Shown here: in pieces, positions 20,966 through 32,820 of the stretch
Position numbering within the stretch: the stretch's first letter is position 1
Layout of the letters: each line of letters opens with the position of its first letter
Origin: Ephemerocybe angulata
Lineage: Eukaryota; Basidiomycota; Agaricomycetes; Agaricales; Psathyrellaceae
Direction: 5' to 3'
NCBI GenBank assembly: GCA_013368325.1
Contig: JAACJK010000074.1
Location: 1-64,000, forward strand
Length of the DNA: 64,000 nt
Notes under the pieces: model-generated
Told to the model about the DNA's origin: nothing
The model's database searches: none
The model's input: the letters and a program-made list of their open reading frames with translations, nothing else
Program-made: the position numbers and the translations under genes

Positions 20966-22229
20966 TCAACGAACGGAAAACAAAAAAGCAAGAAAGTCAC
21001 GTACCAGATCTCGCTCGAAAAACTCAACCTGAACGCTGTGGCGCTCGAGGTAGGACGAAATGTACTCTTTCCAGGAGTCACTGTTTCTACCCAGATCTTG
21101 AACGAGGACCCGTTTAAGGGCAGGAAAACGGGTGTATGGTCCGTCTAGCAGTGCAAAGACGTCTTCAACCACGATTTGAACGTCTCTAGGGCTGGAGTGA
21201 TTCCACTCTTGAGATGCTGTGACCTTGATACATTCCAATGAAGGGTGAGCGGTAGGGAGAGCAAAGTCGCTGTAGAAAGCTTCGGCCATGAAATTGAGGT
21301 GGGTAATGCGGGGTGCGAAGTTGAGAAGGTGGTTGTCGCCATAGTCATCATACATCTCGGAGTCACTGGACCCATATGTAAGGGTGCGGAGGGAGGGGCC
21401 ATAGATGTCGAAGAAAGGCTTCCAAATTTCGAAGCTGGCGACATATCGCAAGATGTCGAGGTGGGTGAGGCATGGAAGGACGTTCTTCTTCGAGAGATTT
21501 TGGACCAGGCAATGAAAACTCTTGATATTTCTATACTCTTCCTGATGAAAGCCATCTATCGTTCCAAGCGTGAGGCGGGTGAGATGGTGAAACATGTCGT
21601 GATATTCGAAGTCTGGCCGCGGCATGTAAACGTCGGCAACATGGAGGTGAGATAGGTTGGGCAATACAGTCGCGAGACTGGCTAAGCCCAGGTCACCAAA
21701 GGCGGGAACATCGTTGGTGATGCGGAGATGAGAAAGGGTGCTTGAGGGGTGGAAGATGATGGAGAGCTTGTTCTTGATGATGGGGCGATACAGAGGCAAG
21801 GGAATGACGACGACTTGCACACGAGTCAACATCCCAAGGAGCTCATGAACATGGTCGGAACGGAGGTAAGGAGTGAGAATGTCGATGCGGCGAGTGAGAT
21901 GCCCTCTCGGAACCCGTCTACCAGCAGCGAGGAGGGCGAACAGTGGCTTCTCCTGTTTGATAATGAGCCAACGCCAGGTTGCGTCGATGGCGATGCTGTA
22001 GAAAAGGCGGCAAGTCCGAGCGATATGCCAAAGCGCAGTGGGATGATCGAGGCGGCTCTCTGGAAGCGGCCAATCCGCGGTATAGATGTCCGTGAAATCA
22101 CCCCTCCCAGGATCACGGTAAAAGAGGAGGATGATTATGTGCCATATCTCGTAGGGTAGACTGGATTTGCAGATGTAAGAGAAAGAAAGCGACGACGATA
22201 GCAGGAGAAAGGACGTACCTTGGTGTCAT
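20966..22229 (-). CDS. F-box/leucine-rich protein (paralogue 2)
   Basis: A 401-aa protein. Coding exon 1 is only 11 nt (22229-22219, ATGACACCAAG), followed by a 58-nt intron and exon 2 (22160-20966). Together they give MTPSLPYEIWHIIILLFYRD, a clear F-box opening, then HIARTCRLFYSIAIDATWRW. Leu-spaced repeats follow (LSHLHVADVYMPRPDFEY; LTRLTLGTIDGF; LTHLDILRYVASF). Overall order and phase match the paralogue at 14699-15950: for example LTRRLDIISEL there corresponds to LTRRIDILTPYL here, and both second exons are 1195 nt. An SCF adaptor role is inferred from the F-box only. Confidence 0.8.
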
Positions 22230-22423
22230 TCTGCAGAAGTGGGTATGGAAACAGGGCGGCGAAACGCTCCTTGAAAAGGTGGAAGGACAATAGAGTTAAA
22301 AGGTCCAAGAGAATTTGTATTTATAAGGTAAGGGCAGTGCGACATGGGTTACGGGAATGAACATCATGGAAAGATCAATGTGAGGTCGACGATGTATTAT
22401 GTATGGCAAAGACAAGGTCGGAA

Positions 22424-22835
22424 TCAGGTATGGGCAACACTGGGATTCACGCCGACAAGGTAAATGGACGGGTCATTGAACCAAACATGCAAATGAGTGT
22501 GGAAAGCACCCCGCCTCTGCACTTCAATAACGAAAGGAAGAAGTAGCGGCAGAGGTAGAGGACGGGGTGCGGAAGAGGAGCTCAGATACCAAGCAACGTA
22601 GAGGCTGATGAACGCTGCTGAATTGCCGTTAATTACAGGCAAGATACAAAAAGGATGGCGCACCTGTCCTATCGGAGCCGCTGGCCAGACGTAAAGAGCG
22701 CTCAGTATGGTGGTCCGCTGTGGGAAAGGTTAGCAACGAGTTTTGTGGATGATAGGACGCTGGACGCACACATGCGAAGAGACGGGCGAATTTACGGGCA
22801 CCGGACGCTCTCCGAAGAGTGTTATACACAAACAA
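22424..22835 (-). pseudogene. Possible gene remnant, unknown
   Basis: A weak two-exon model can be read. A frame with TFPTADHHTERSLRLASGSD may splice (GTGCGC...TTCAG) to AAFISLYVAWYLSSSSAP and end at 22424. I found no clear start or domain. It could be a fragment of a lineage-specific gene or chance. Confidence 0.25.
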
Positions 22836-25420
22836 TGCAGGGGTCGAAGGAGGAGAGGGTCATAAGGAGGTGATCGAAGGGACCCAGCCGCGTTGAAAAG
22901 GTCCCAGAGGCAAGAATGGAGTACGTCCCAAAGCGAAACAGCACGGATATACTTGGCATATACATAGGGAAAAGGAGAACGAAAACCACGACGCCTTCAC
23001 CCGTAGAGGTAAACACGGAACGCGACGACGTTGAAAGCTCCATAGGACATAGTGGAAGGAGGAGATAGTAGGGCGCGTCGCGAAAGATAAGGCGCTAAGA
23101 AATGGAAAGCACCCGCATTGGATCGAGTAGCCAGGGGCCGTCGCGAAGGAGGCCAGGAGGAGAAGGTGCTTCGAAATCGAATGCACCTCATCCAAAGCTC
23201 TTCGCAGAAACGCAGTAGTAGTGGTGATGATGGGCGAAAGCAGGAGGAAGAAGGACAGCGCCGGGCCCGGGTTGTAGGGGCCGAGAGGGGCCGGTAGACC
23301 AAAAAAAACTCACGTGCTGAAAAGTAAGGTGACCTTCCCAACATGGCGTCCGTACTTTAACGGAAACCCGCTACTGTGAGTAGCGGGCATTGCCGTGCAC
23401 AGTCAAATGAACGTGTATGTGGTAAGACTTGGGTCAAACTTGGGTAAGACGCTACCTGGGCACAGGTTGTATTAACTATCGGCAATGATCAATCGAGATC
23501 ACTGTTATAACCTACCCAGAGGTTGGGTTATAACCTTACAACACAACGAGTCTAACTCGCTGCACTTCCTGAAAGGCTGAAACGCAGACATAGGACTGGT
23601 GATAACCTACACCGTCTCTATGTGCTGCGCGTAGGAATAAGGTTAGATCAGTATAGTCATCGATTACTGTATGAATCGCGCATTTCCGGGGTGAGTTCTG
23701 GGCAGCTGAGTGTCCAAGGAGTACGGTACACGAGTAACAAACCAAGATGGACAATCTCGGACAGCTGAAACAAATCTGCAGTACGATCGCATCGTCATTG
23801 AATACAGGTCAATCGACAACTATTGCTACGATTGTGATAGTATCCTAGAAATACCTTCGTATTTCGCTCAAAAGCTACAAATTCAGTCAAAAGGCCAACA
23901 GTTGAACCCAAAAGCTCGACAGGCGTAATCCATGCGCCACACGAAGCCCCACCAATATTAAACACGGGTCTACTCGACTAGGAAACCTCAAAGGACCGGC
24001 CCAGGCCGAATGTGGGGGCGTGTGAGTAGCGTGTTGCGCATCGCCTTGGCTCAAACTCGGACGTAGGCACCGAATTGCGCGGAGTAGTTATACATATTAT
24101 ACATATATAATATGCTCTTGGAGGACCATGCGTGTCAAACCAAGGGGAAAGATGGTGGCTGCCATTCTATGACACCTCGTCAGTCGTTCGTTACTCGGGG
24201 AACAAATGGAATTTGGGCGGAAAAGCTGTAAAGGCCTTTCGTGATGACGTCCCCGTTGTCTGGCGCTGGGACTGATGCCGGTCGTATAGGCAATCATACT
24301 GTAACTCAGTCTGGCACTTGCTGTGGTCATCAAGTGACAGGTCGCTCACTCTACGTAATTGCTTGCTTTCGCCCGAGTTCGACAAACCTGGATCCGTTTG
24401 GCGAAGCTGAGGCACCTAAGTACACAGATTAATATCGAGAATATTACAACGTTTCAAGCGCATCACTTGATAATCATCGAGAAACATAGTCTTAACCAAT
24501 TGTATGCCAAAAACTACGCCACTTCAATTGATTTTAGACTCATAAGATCAAATAGTGAACAAGCGTTGAATTTCGTTCTCTGTCCTGTCCGTCCCTGCAT
24601 GTACAATTAAAAGGAGGGTGAGCACACCAAGCTAGCTATCTTGATATTTGATTGAATCAGTCGCCACCAAGCCACGGATACTCCCATTCATTTGCAATTG
24701 CCAATGATTGTGAAGAACGAGCGATGGCAATACACCCGGAGACAGCAGTTAGCCGCCTCTTCCAGCGACAAATGGGGTGACCTATGTATTCGAGCAATTG
24801 TACTCCACGCACGTCAAGGTGAAGCACTGTGTAGGACAGATACTTACAGGATATCGCATCCCTGTACAGTTCGACCCTGAGTAAGGGACACGACAAGTCT
24901 ACTAGCCTCGCGGTTTCTTATCCACTTATGCGTTCCTGACAAAGTGGCCGCCGGCGATCGCGAAAATCCCAAAATGCAAACTTCAAAGTATAACTGTGCC
25001 TATGAAGGGTCCACCATGACCACGAAGCCCGGTCGTGATGCATCGATGGAGGAGCAGTACGTTGTCGGAGTGCGCTATCTAGGCAATGCTAACTTTAATT
25101 ATCGCCTCGCGCAAGCTCGCAACTCACACCTGCTTAGCACTTTCAGCCTTGACCTGCATAGTGCAATCTAGCCGACGTGGATTACGGAGTCAGGCGTGGC
25201 TGCGGAGATAACGAACAGCATGTAACTCCCATTTCGGGGTGTAGGATGAAGTAGGGTAGCTACATAGAAGTGGAGTAAATAAAAGCTGAGAACGAAAGGC
25301 GCGATCGTGCACGAAACATAACAGAGGTCAGGATCATGGATGAGTATGTACATATTACAGGGATGAATCTACAGACAAAAAACTCGCGTCGAATCTCAAC
25401 GAGGGTTCTGTTTCTTCTCT
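22836..25420. other. Intergenic, AT-richer, no gene supported
   Basis: Only short frames without domains are present. Visible items are a hairpin at 23165-23187, a TTATAACC/GGTTATAACC inverted motif near 23,510-23,545, and an AT tract TATACATATTATACATATAT near 24,090. I see no RNA gene. Confidence 0.5.
23165..23187. repeat. Short hairpin of the TCGA-centre family
   Basis: GGTGCTTCGA, two A, then TCGAATGCACC. It shares the centre of the hairpins at 4.5, 14.2 and 16.9 kb but has different, complementary arms. It lies upstream of F-box paralogue 2. Confidence 0.7.
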
Positions 25421-28400
25421 TCACAAGAAGTAATCTGCCGGAGGGCGTTTTGCAGGGATCGCGCGCACATCCTACAACAGATACAGCAAGTCAGCTTGAT
25501 TGAGAAACACGAATGAGGGAGAGATGACGATGGTTCCGATTCAAGGGGTATGGAAATGGAGGCAGTGTTACCGCTTCCATGCCTGGGGTCTCTAGAATCA
25601 GAGATAGCTATTCCACCTGCATCCCATATCACCAACGAGGATGGAGGGATGGACGAGGCCACAAGATTCTAGAACGAGACGGGGAAAACAAAGCCGACGC
25701 GACGCGAAACAGTATTCATGGACGAAAGAAGAAAACCACGCCAAGATCTCGAACCAAACACGAAACGAAACAAGTCGAAACGAAACAAGAACACGGCGAG
25801 CGAGAAACACGTACCGCAGGCGCATGGTTGAACACCTTATACTCCTGTGTAAGATGCTCGTCGAGTTCCAGGATCGAGGCTACATTCCCGCATCTACAAG
25901 TCAAAACAAACGCGTTCAGTCAGTCATTTCGTCAGCCACTAATCAAGTGGAATCAAAGCGAAACATAGAAGGAGGATCAAGAACGCGATAGACGCGAGGT
26001 AATTGGAATACAAAACGAGACGATGTTAAAGGCAAAAGATATCAGATAGAATGAAAAGCAGAATGCCGAAGAGAAGAAGCAATCGGAAACAAGAGTCGCA
26101 GGGGCCAGAGGACTGCAGTGGAGCAGCACCCCCGTCCTCCGATACCCAAAGCTCGACCACGACGCCATCGCGAGGACGGGAGTCAAGCCCCCGGCACCGC
26201 GCCCTCCTCCGAACAAGCTCGTCACGGGAGGTCGCAGACGGAAATGAACCACGGAAAACGGATCACCAAATAGATGAAGTAACCGGGAACACGGCGAACC
26301 GGCGTTCAACTAATTCCACCGCCGCTTCGCTCAACAGCAGCGAGTCTCCTTCCTCGAAGATCAAAGAAAGGGGAGAAAAACACGAAGGAAAGGCGAGGAG
26401 GGGCAAGGAGATCACATCGAGGCACGGAGAATGGAGAGGGGAGAGAATGAGGAAATCCCAAACATAATAATAGAGGTAGATGAGATATGAAAGGTGAAGT
26501 GCGAATGCGACGAGACGAGAATGGCGAGATAGGGGACGAAATCTACGTCGAGCCCTGGAGAATGAGGGATCGCAAACGTAATAAGAGAGGTAGATGAGAT
26601 GTGCAAGGCGAAAAGCGAACGCGAGGAGACAAGAACGGGCAAACAAAGGTCGAGATCTACATCAAGCCCTATCCAGGCGACCCGAGAAGAAGGGGCTTCA
26701 CGAAAATGAAGGCAAAGAGGCCACCCTATCGCCTGAAATGGCCAATACACGAAGGAAAGGCGAGGTGACTGAGTTGACAGACGAGCAAGTCCCCGCCCCG
26801 ATATCAAGGGCACACACATGAAATAGGAGGACAGGTAATCGGAAACGGGAATAACAAATAAAGAAGAATGAACGAATGGAGGGAAGAGTGAAGAGCTCAA
26901 ACTCGAGAACTCAACAGACGACGAAATCAACCGAGACGGCGAACTCGAAGAAAGGATTCCCACATGAAAACGAGGGTGACAAGGACGCGATATCGACCAT
27001 GTGCAGACAAAGCACTCGCACCGCCTTCCTACGAAAGGGAAATGTGCATCCTACATCCATAGAATCCCACTTCGAATGGCAAGAGCGTCGTAATCTCGCC
27101 GATACGCGAAACGAGACGAGACGAGGTACCGCTCGTCGCACTACGGCAGTCGAATAGCCGTCTAACGATCGCACGACAGAAGCCCAACCAACCACGAAGA
27201 TTGCCCACGAAGACATGAAACAAATCGCATCGCATGGTCATCCACCCAATGCCATAACGAGCCAACCCAGTCACCCTCGCTCTCCACAACCCAACCCGCG
27301 TGCGGAGATCCGGACAGCAAAGTGCGTCCGTGCAAGCATGCATGGTCGCGTAAGTAGTAAAAAACAAAAGGCGGAAAATGCGGACGATCTTCATCATTTT
27401 ATCATATCACGAAGCACAGCGAAGGCGACGCGGTACGATTAGATTACGAGTGCAATGCACGTATTGCACCCGTGCGTTCGCTTGTCTCTCAGCCCCCTAT
27501 CACCCTGATCCACGGGGCATAAGCGAGCGAGGAGAGAGCCAGAGCCTGCCAGAGCTCGAGCTCTACGGCATTACCCCCAGTCTCGACTCTCGAGGCTCAC
27601 GCAGATCTCGCAGGGCTGTACGTGCGGGACCTCGGCACGACGGCACCACAAAGAAGGAAGAAATGCCATGCCACAAACACGACGTTGAACGACCAACCGA
27701 CCGACCCCTCGGCGAGTCACTCGGTGTCTAACACCCAAATACCCAAATAACGAAATAAACAAACAAAAAAAACGGCGTATGTCAAACGTGAAGATCCCTC
27801 TCGAATCTGGACCAGATTCTTCGACCCCACGCCGCAGAATAGAAGCACGAGTCAAAAAGGTTGGCACGAGGTCATATCACATCGGCACGAAGAAGCGCGA
27901 AAGAAGCATGACCTGCAGCAGCAGTACGAAGCTTGACTGCGCTGCGCAGCGAAGCGGAGAACCGTTCGTATCAGGGTATCCAAGCACCAGCCGGGCGAAA
28001 GGACGGAGGAGACAGAACATCCAAGGATCCGAGCAACGCACGGATGAACATGCAATCGGAAAGTAAGAGCCCGAACGCAACGCAAGTGCACCAAAATAGA
28101 AACGAAACGAAACGAAGCCAAACGAAACGAAACAAAACCGACCCAATACGAAACGAAACTCGACCAAAACGACCCAAAACAAAGTTCAAGACCAAACCGC
28201 AAAGACCCACTCACCGATAACAATAGTTCGGCGCACTCCAAACCGTCACAATCTGCTGATCAAACATCAGCTTGAACCCCTCCATCGCCAACTGGTGCGC
28301 GCGCGCAATGAGGTCAATCGCATTATCGTGGGCGAACTTCTTCGTCGTGTCTGCGCCAAAAAGGAACCCGGCGCCGCGCGGGGAGAGGCCCCAGCCCTGG

Positions 28401-29991
28401 ATGTCTGTCATGTGTAATTAACCCGGGCGCGTCAGCATTCGTTCTCGTCAGCGTCGCGTCAGAAGTAATTTGAATCGGGAGGGGGACGGGAAGGGGAGCG
28501 TGATGCAAGGAAGATCGGCACGACGGAGCTTCGTCATCGTGTAGCATAGATAAGATTAGGAAGAGTGAAGGTGAGGCGCGGGACGCAGAGGATCCGAGGA
28601 GCGGGATACAAAGGGGTAGATAGGAGTGCACGAACACCCTCTGCCTCACCCAAATCGACTCTCCAACCAAATCGAATCGAACATGGAACATAGAAAGCAC
28701 ATCGAAGGGATAAGCGAAGGTACCTACCGTCTGGATCTGACCACAAGAGATCGCACATTGGCCCGTCATGCGGAACTTCTTGTTTTCGGTCGATAGCTCG
28801 GATCTATTCGAGGAGAGGAAGAGGACATATGTCAGTGACATCGAGAACGTGTCCGGAGCCGCACCAGCCAAAGAGGCGAAAGGGAAGGGACGGAAGCAAA
28901 TCGAGGCGTGGAATACTCGATGCAGTCATCCAGGCATCTAATCTAGAACACCGAGTACCGAAAAGCTCCCCAACGAAACCCCAATGAATCGTCCTCCCAA
29001 AGTAAAGTTAGGTAAAGTAAGTAACCGACCAAGAACGCACCTGATCTATAGTTTGCAAATTCGGACTCAAACCTCCATGCACGCAAAACACGCGCCCATC
29101 CACAACCGCGCCCAGCGCCAAATAATCGAAGACCTCGCAGCACCACCGCCACACGTTGCTACTCCCGTACTTCCTCTGACACTCGTCATAGAACCCATAC
29201 ACTTGCGTTATCTGACGGCTCTCGTGGTTCCCCCGGATGAGGGTGATGCGCTCTGGGTAGCGGACTTTGAGGGCGAGGAGGAGGAGGAAGGTCTCGACGC
29301 TGTAGAAGCCGCGGTCGACGAAGTCACCTGTGCGGGCCGGGGAGAAGAGGATGAGTCAGTTTACAGATGCATGCGTGTTGAATTGCCGGCAGGGGGTGCG
29401 GAGGGGGGCAGGCGCGAATGGGACGTGCCGAGTAGAATGGAGGCACATAACGAAAGGAATAGAAAGAAGAAGGAATTGGGGTACGTTAGAACTTAGATAC
29501 CGACACGGAGCATGCGGGGGGCACGAGCATGATCTGCGCGCGTCGTGGGTGATATGATAACGAAAAAGGGAGGGGAGGGGAGGCAGGGAGGGGCGAGGGG
29601 TGTACGTACCCATGAAGAGATAACTCGTCTCCGGGCAGAACCCGCCGACTTTGAAAAGCTCCATGAGGTCCCAGAATTGGCCGTGAATGTCGCCGCATAT
29701 CTAGTCGCCGGTGGCACCAACCAAGGCAGGAGCATAAGTCAATAAAGACACCTTGAGGCTTGAATAGAGTATTCGGGCCCGAAAAGACAGACACTGGGCG
29801 CACTGATATGCGGTAACGTACCGTGACGGGCGCGTCCACGACCTGGACATTGCCTTCCTCAATGAGGATTTCGCGTGCCTTGAGACATAGTCTCTTCACG
29901 TCGTCTTCCGAGATAGGTTCGCACCGCGTGAGTTGCTCGATCTGTCTGTCGAAGCGCGAGTATCATCGGCGTCGCGTTCGAAGCCAGACAT
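25421..29991 (-). CDS. PPP4C: Serine/threonine phosphatase PP4 catalytic subunit
   Basis: PP2A-like phosphatase, catalytic subunit of PP4 (yeast Pph3), acting in DNA-damage signalling. Seven exons: 29991-29822, 29700-29610, 29327-29041, 28803-28728, 28404-28215, 25893-25815 and 25471-25421. The product is about 304 aa, the family's length. Metal-binding motifs are intact: GDIHGQ, GDFVDRG (across an exon junction), RGNHESR and the His of [22 protein letters not shown] and the terminal ADYFL are also present. The order matches PP4 ([35 protein letters not shown]). Odd points: introns are long for a basidiomycete (121, 282, 237, 323, 2321 and 343 nt). Near the start, 29 extra bases between two CTTCGA copies put MSGF out of frame with [10 protein letters not shown]. 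Without them the reading is [11 protein letters not shown], as expected for PP4. Either the start is misassembled or mutated, or another start is used. Confidence 0.9.
26448..26672. repeat. Degenerate tandem repeat inside PPP4C intron 5
   Basis: Two roughly 112-bp units share ATAATAAGAGAGGTAGATGAGAT-like and CGAGGAGACAAGAA/CGACGAGACGAGAA words and end in ATCTACGTCGAGCCCT/ATCTACATCAAGCCCT. The intron is purine-rich on the plus strand. Near 28,100-28,180 and in intron 6 near 25,750-25,790 it also carries (CGAAA)n-type microsatellite. Confidence 0.6.
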
Positions 29992-31261
29992 GTAGTACGT
30001 AGAGACAAGGTCGGTTCCCCGGGTGTAGTAGTGGTAGAGGTCCAAGAAGTGAGGTGTAGTGGGGTCCCGCCGCGGGCAATAGGATCATGGTCGTTGGAGT
30101 CGGTCGGCCGTCGTTGATGTCGGTGGTGATGGATACGGATAGATAGATTCAAAGTAATTCAAAGTACCCAAGCCACGAGAGGCCAGAGCGACAAAGATGG
30201 ATAGTTGAAACACAGTGCATGCAATGGAAAAAAAGAAAAACAAAGAACGTAAACATATTAGCCATCTCGATCCCACACATCGTCAGGAAAGGGGTTAAAC
30301 TGACCTGTCTAAGTCACTAGGCATCTATCTAACCAGGACACTTTCTGCGCCCCAGAACTTCGTGTGAGTGGGTGTACTTGGCGCTTTGCGAGAATACAAG
30401 ACGGGCAACGCGCAGGCAGGCTCGAGACAGGTACGACGAGGCGATGATGATGACCGTTCGGGGCAGAAATTGGATCTTGCCGCATTGGGAAGTCCCCCGA
30501 TCGCGTCACGCGGCGATGCCGACGCGTGCCGGGCTCGTGCCCCTATCACAGGACTCTGGTCCTCAAATGCTGTTGCGCTTTCGGTGTTCGCTCCATGCAC
30601 GAGGTTGCCAGGCGCGTTTCGAGTGATTTGGATATGCAAATAGGAGGGAAAGATGATTGAACATGTGTAGTACAAGTATACTGATAAGTGCCTAGGAATA
30701 GCTAAGGTGTAATAGTTGTAGGACGATGCAAAGTGAGGTGAAACGATAGCGAAGCTATTACTTTATGTGCGACAGAACAAGGACAAAATATGTACAGTAG
30801 GAGGGTGGCAAAGATGGGTAGGACAGACAGAGATAGAGAAGGAGAAAGATGAGGACGGCGAATAGAATACGAGAGGATGAAGAAGGAAACCCGAAAGGAA
30901 CAGAGTACAGAACCCGATGCGACTAAGTAGTGTGTATGTGCGTAGGTAGGTATGGTGTATGTAAATGTGATATGATATGTGCCCAAAGAAAAAGAGGTGG
31001 GATAGATACCGCTCGATGTATACAAGCGCATGGAGTGTAAGAAGAAATGAGGCGAGGCGAGTGTTCACGAGCCCAAAACCGATAGGAGACGAGAACGATG
31101 GAGAGAATGAAGACAGCGAAGAAATAAAAGAGAAAGAGAGTCTGAGCGAAAGAAAGAGAGGAGCATAACGAAAGCCAAGCTCGAATCAACAAGCCCAGCG
31201 CATAGCGCATAGAGCAAACTAAATGCATACCGCATAAACGCATAGCCAAAGAACCCCGTCT
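29992..31261. other. Intergenic between PPP4C and the NRG1-like gene
   Basis: No domain-bearing frame was found. It serves as the upstream region of PPP4C, with pyrimidine-rich tracts on the minus strand, and the 3' region of the zinc-finger gene. Confidence 0.5.
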
Positions 31262-32820
31262 CTATCCCATAATCGCCCCCAGCCCCTTCCCATGACTCTT
31301 CCACCCCCCATGGCCCAACCCGCCAAGTCCTACCGTTTCCTGATACCTCGCATCATACCGCGCACCATACCCAAACCCATCCATGGCCGACCCCTGCGGC
31401 TGCGGCGCGTGAATATACGGCTGCTGCTGCACCGGCGCCGACGACGGTACCACATGCTGTACCCTGGGCAGAGTCGCCCTCCTCTCAGGCGCGTACCGCG
31501 CCGCACCGCCTTGGAGATGGATGGGCGCCAAGGTGGGTGGGGGACTTCCCTCTGCGACACCCCCGTACCGCCCTATCATCCCGTAGCTTGAGTGCGACTG
31601 CTGTTGTATAAGCTGTTGCTGCTGCGAGAGACCGAGGTGGGTGGTATTCGTGTTCGTGGACGAGGACGAGGAAGGGACCGTGTTGCTGTTGTTGCTGGTA
31701 TATGCGCCTGCGATAGAGTCTTCACCGAAGACGGAGTACGTCGGCGTGCCCGGGTGCGACGGAGGCGAAGGCGGGTTCAACGACCCCGCCGAGGAACTCG
31801 AGTGGTACCCCCTCGATATATGCGAGCTCATCGTGGGCCTCGCACCCGCAAGCACAGGCGTACTCGCCCGCGTCTGCACGTACGATCCCGAGCCCGAGTT
31901 GGTGTACTCGGCTTGGCTCGCGTAGGGGTAGGCGGAGTACGCGTCGTGCTCGTCCTGGTAGGCGTGTTGTGGATGGATGGTGCGGTAGGTGAACTGTTGC
32001 TGGTGTTGCTGTTGCTGGTGTTGTGGTTGTTGGTGGTAGGACGCGTTGGGCATCGTGTACGACGGCTCAGGGCTCGCACTGCTCGCGCCGCTCCTCGGCG
32101 AGTCGACGACGCCCTCGTACGCGCTGTACGTCGCAGGGAGCGTAGCAGGCGCGAGGGGCGGCGGGCTATCGAACGGCGCTAGCTCTTCCGTGACATACCC
32201 AGACACCGAGGTAGACGAGAGAGAGGAGGCAGGGATGCGTGCGGGGGCGAGGGGCGGGGGCGACATGGAGGACGAGGATGAGGACGACATAGGGGCGGAG
32301 GAGGAGATGGCAGTGGTGGAGATGGTGGAGACGGGAGGCGTGCTGTGGGCTGTGGTGTTCGAGGAGCTGCTGCTGGAGGTTGTGGATACGGCGCGGCGGC
32401 GGGTGGAGGGGCCGGAGCGCGAGCGGCCTGAAGAGCGGCGCGAGCCTGGGGAAAGGTGAATGCGGTAACTAATAGATAATCAGTTCATCTCTACGAAAAT
32501 AGAAAGATAGAAATAGATAGGGAGGGGAGAGAGACGTACTGCTGTTGAAGGTTATCCTGCCTCGAACACCGCGTTTCACATCCAGGGAACGGGCACTTAT
32601 GGTTCCGCTCCCCAGTATGCACGCGTGAGTGCCGCGCAAGGTGTCCGCTCGTCGTGAACGCCCGCTCGCAGACAGGGCAGACGTGCTTCTTCTTCCCGTT
32701 GATCATGACAGGATTTTGGATAGGCGACGACGACGCGGCCGACGACGATGACGACGCGTAGGGGTACGACGCCGAACCTGCAGCGGTACCGGTGGACCTG
32801 GAGGACTCGGCTCTGGGCAT
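31262..32820 (-). CDS. NRG1-like C2H2 zinc-finger regulator
   Basis: A 495-aa transcription factor from two exons (32820-32540, 32468-31262) with a 71-nt GTACGT/TTAG intron that falls in the second finger. Two classic C2H2 fingers lie at about residues 45-105: CPVC...HLARHSRVH (C-x2-C-x12-H-x3-H) and CPFPGC...NLQQHYRIH (C-x4-C-x12-H-x3-H), followed by LSPGSRR. This pair resembles the NRG1/Mig-type repressors that bind GC-rich promoter sites in fungi. The rest is low complexity: Ser runs, PPPLAP repeats, Gln/His tracts (QQPQHQQQQHQQQ), and a Gly/Tyr-rich end. Such tails often act as regulatory regions. Target genes cannot be told from the sequence. Confidence 0.85.

Noticed and set aside
25894..28214. 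Frames such as 27852-28241 (-) as nested genes
   Set aside because: Phe/Ser/Arg-rich peptides arise from GTTTCG-type microsatellite and polypyrimidine intron sequence.
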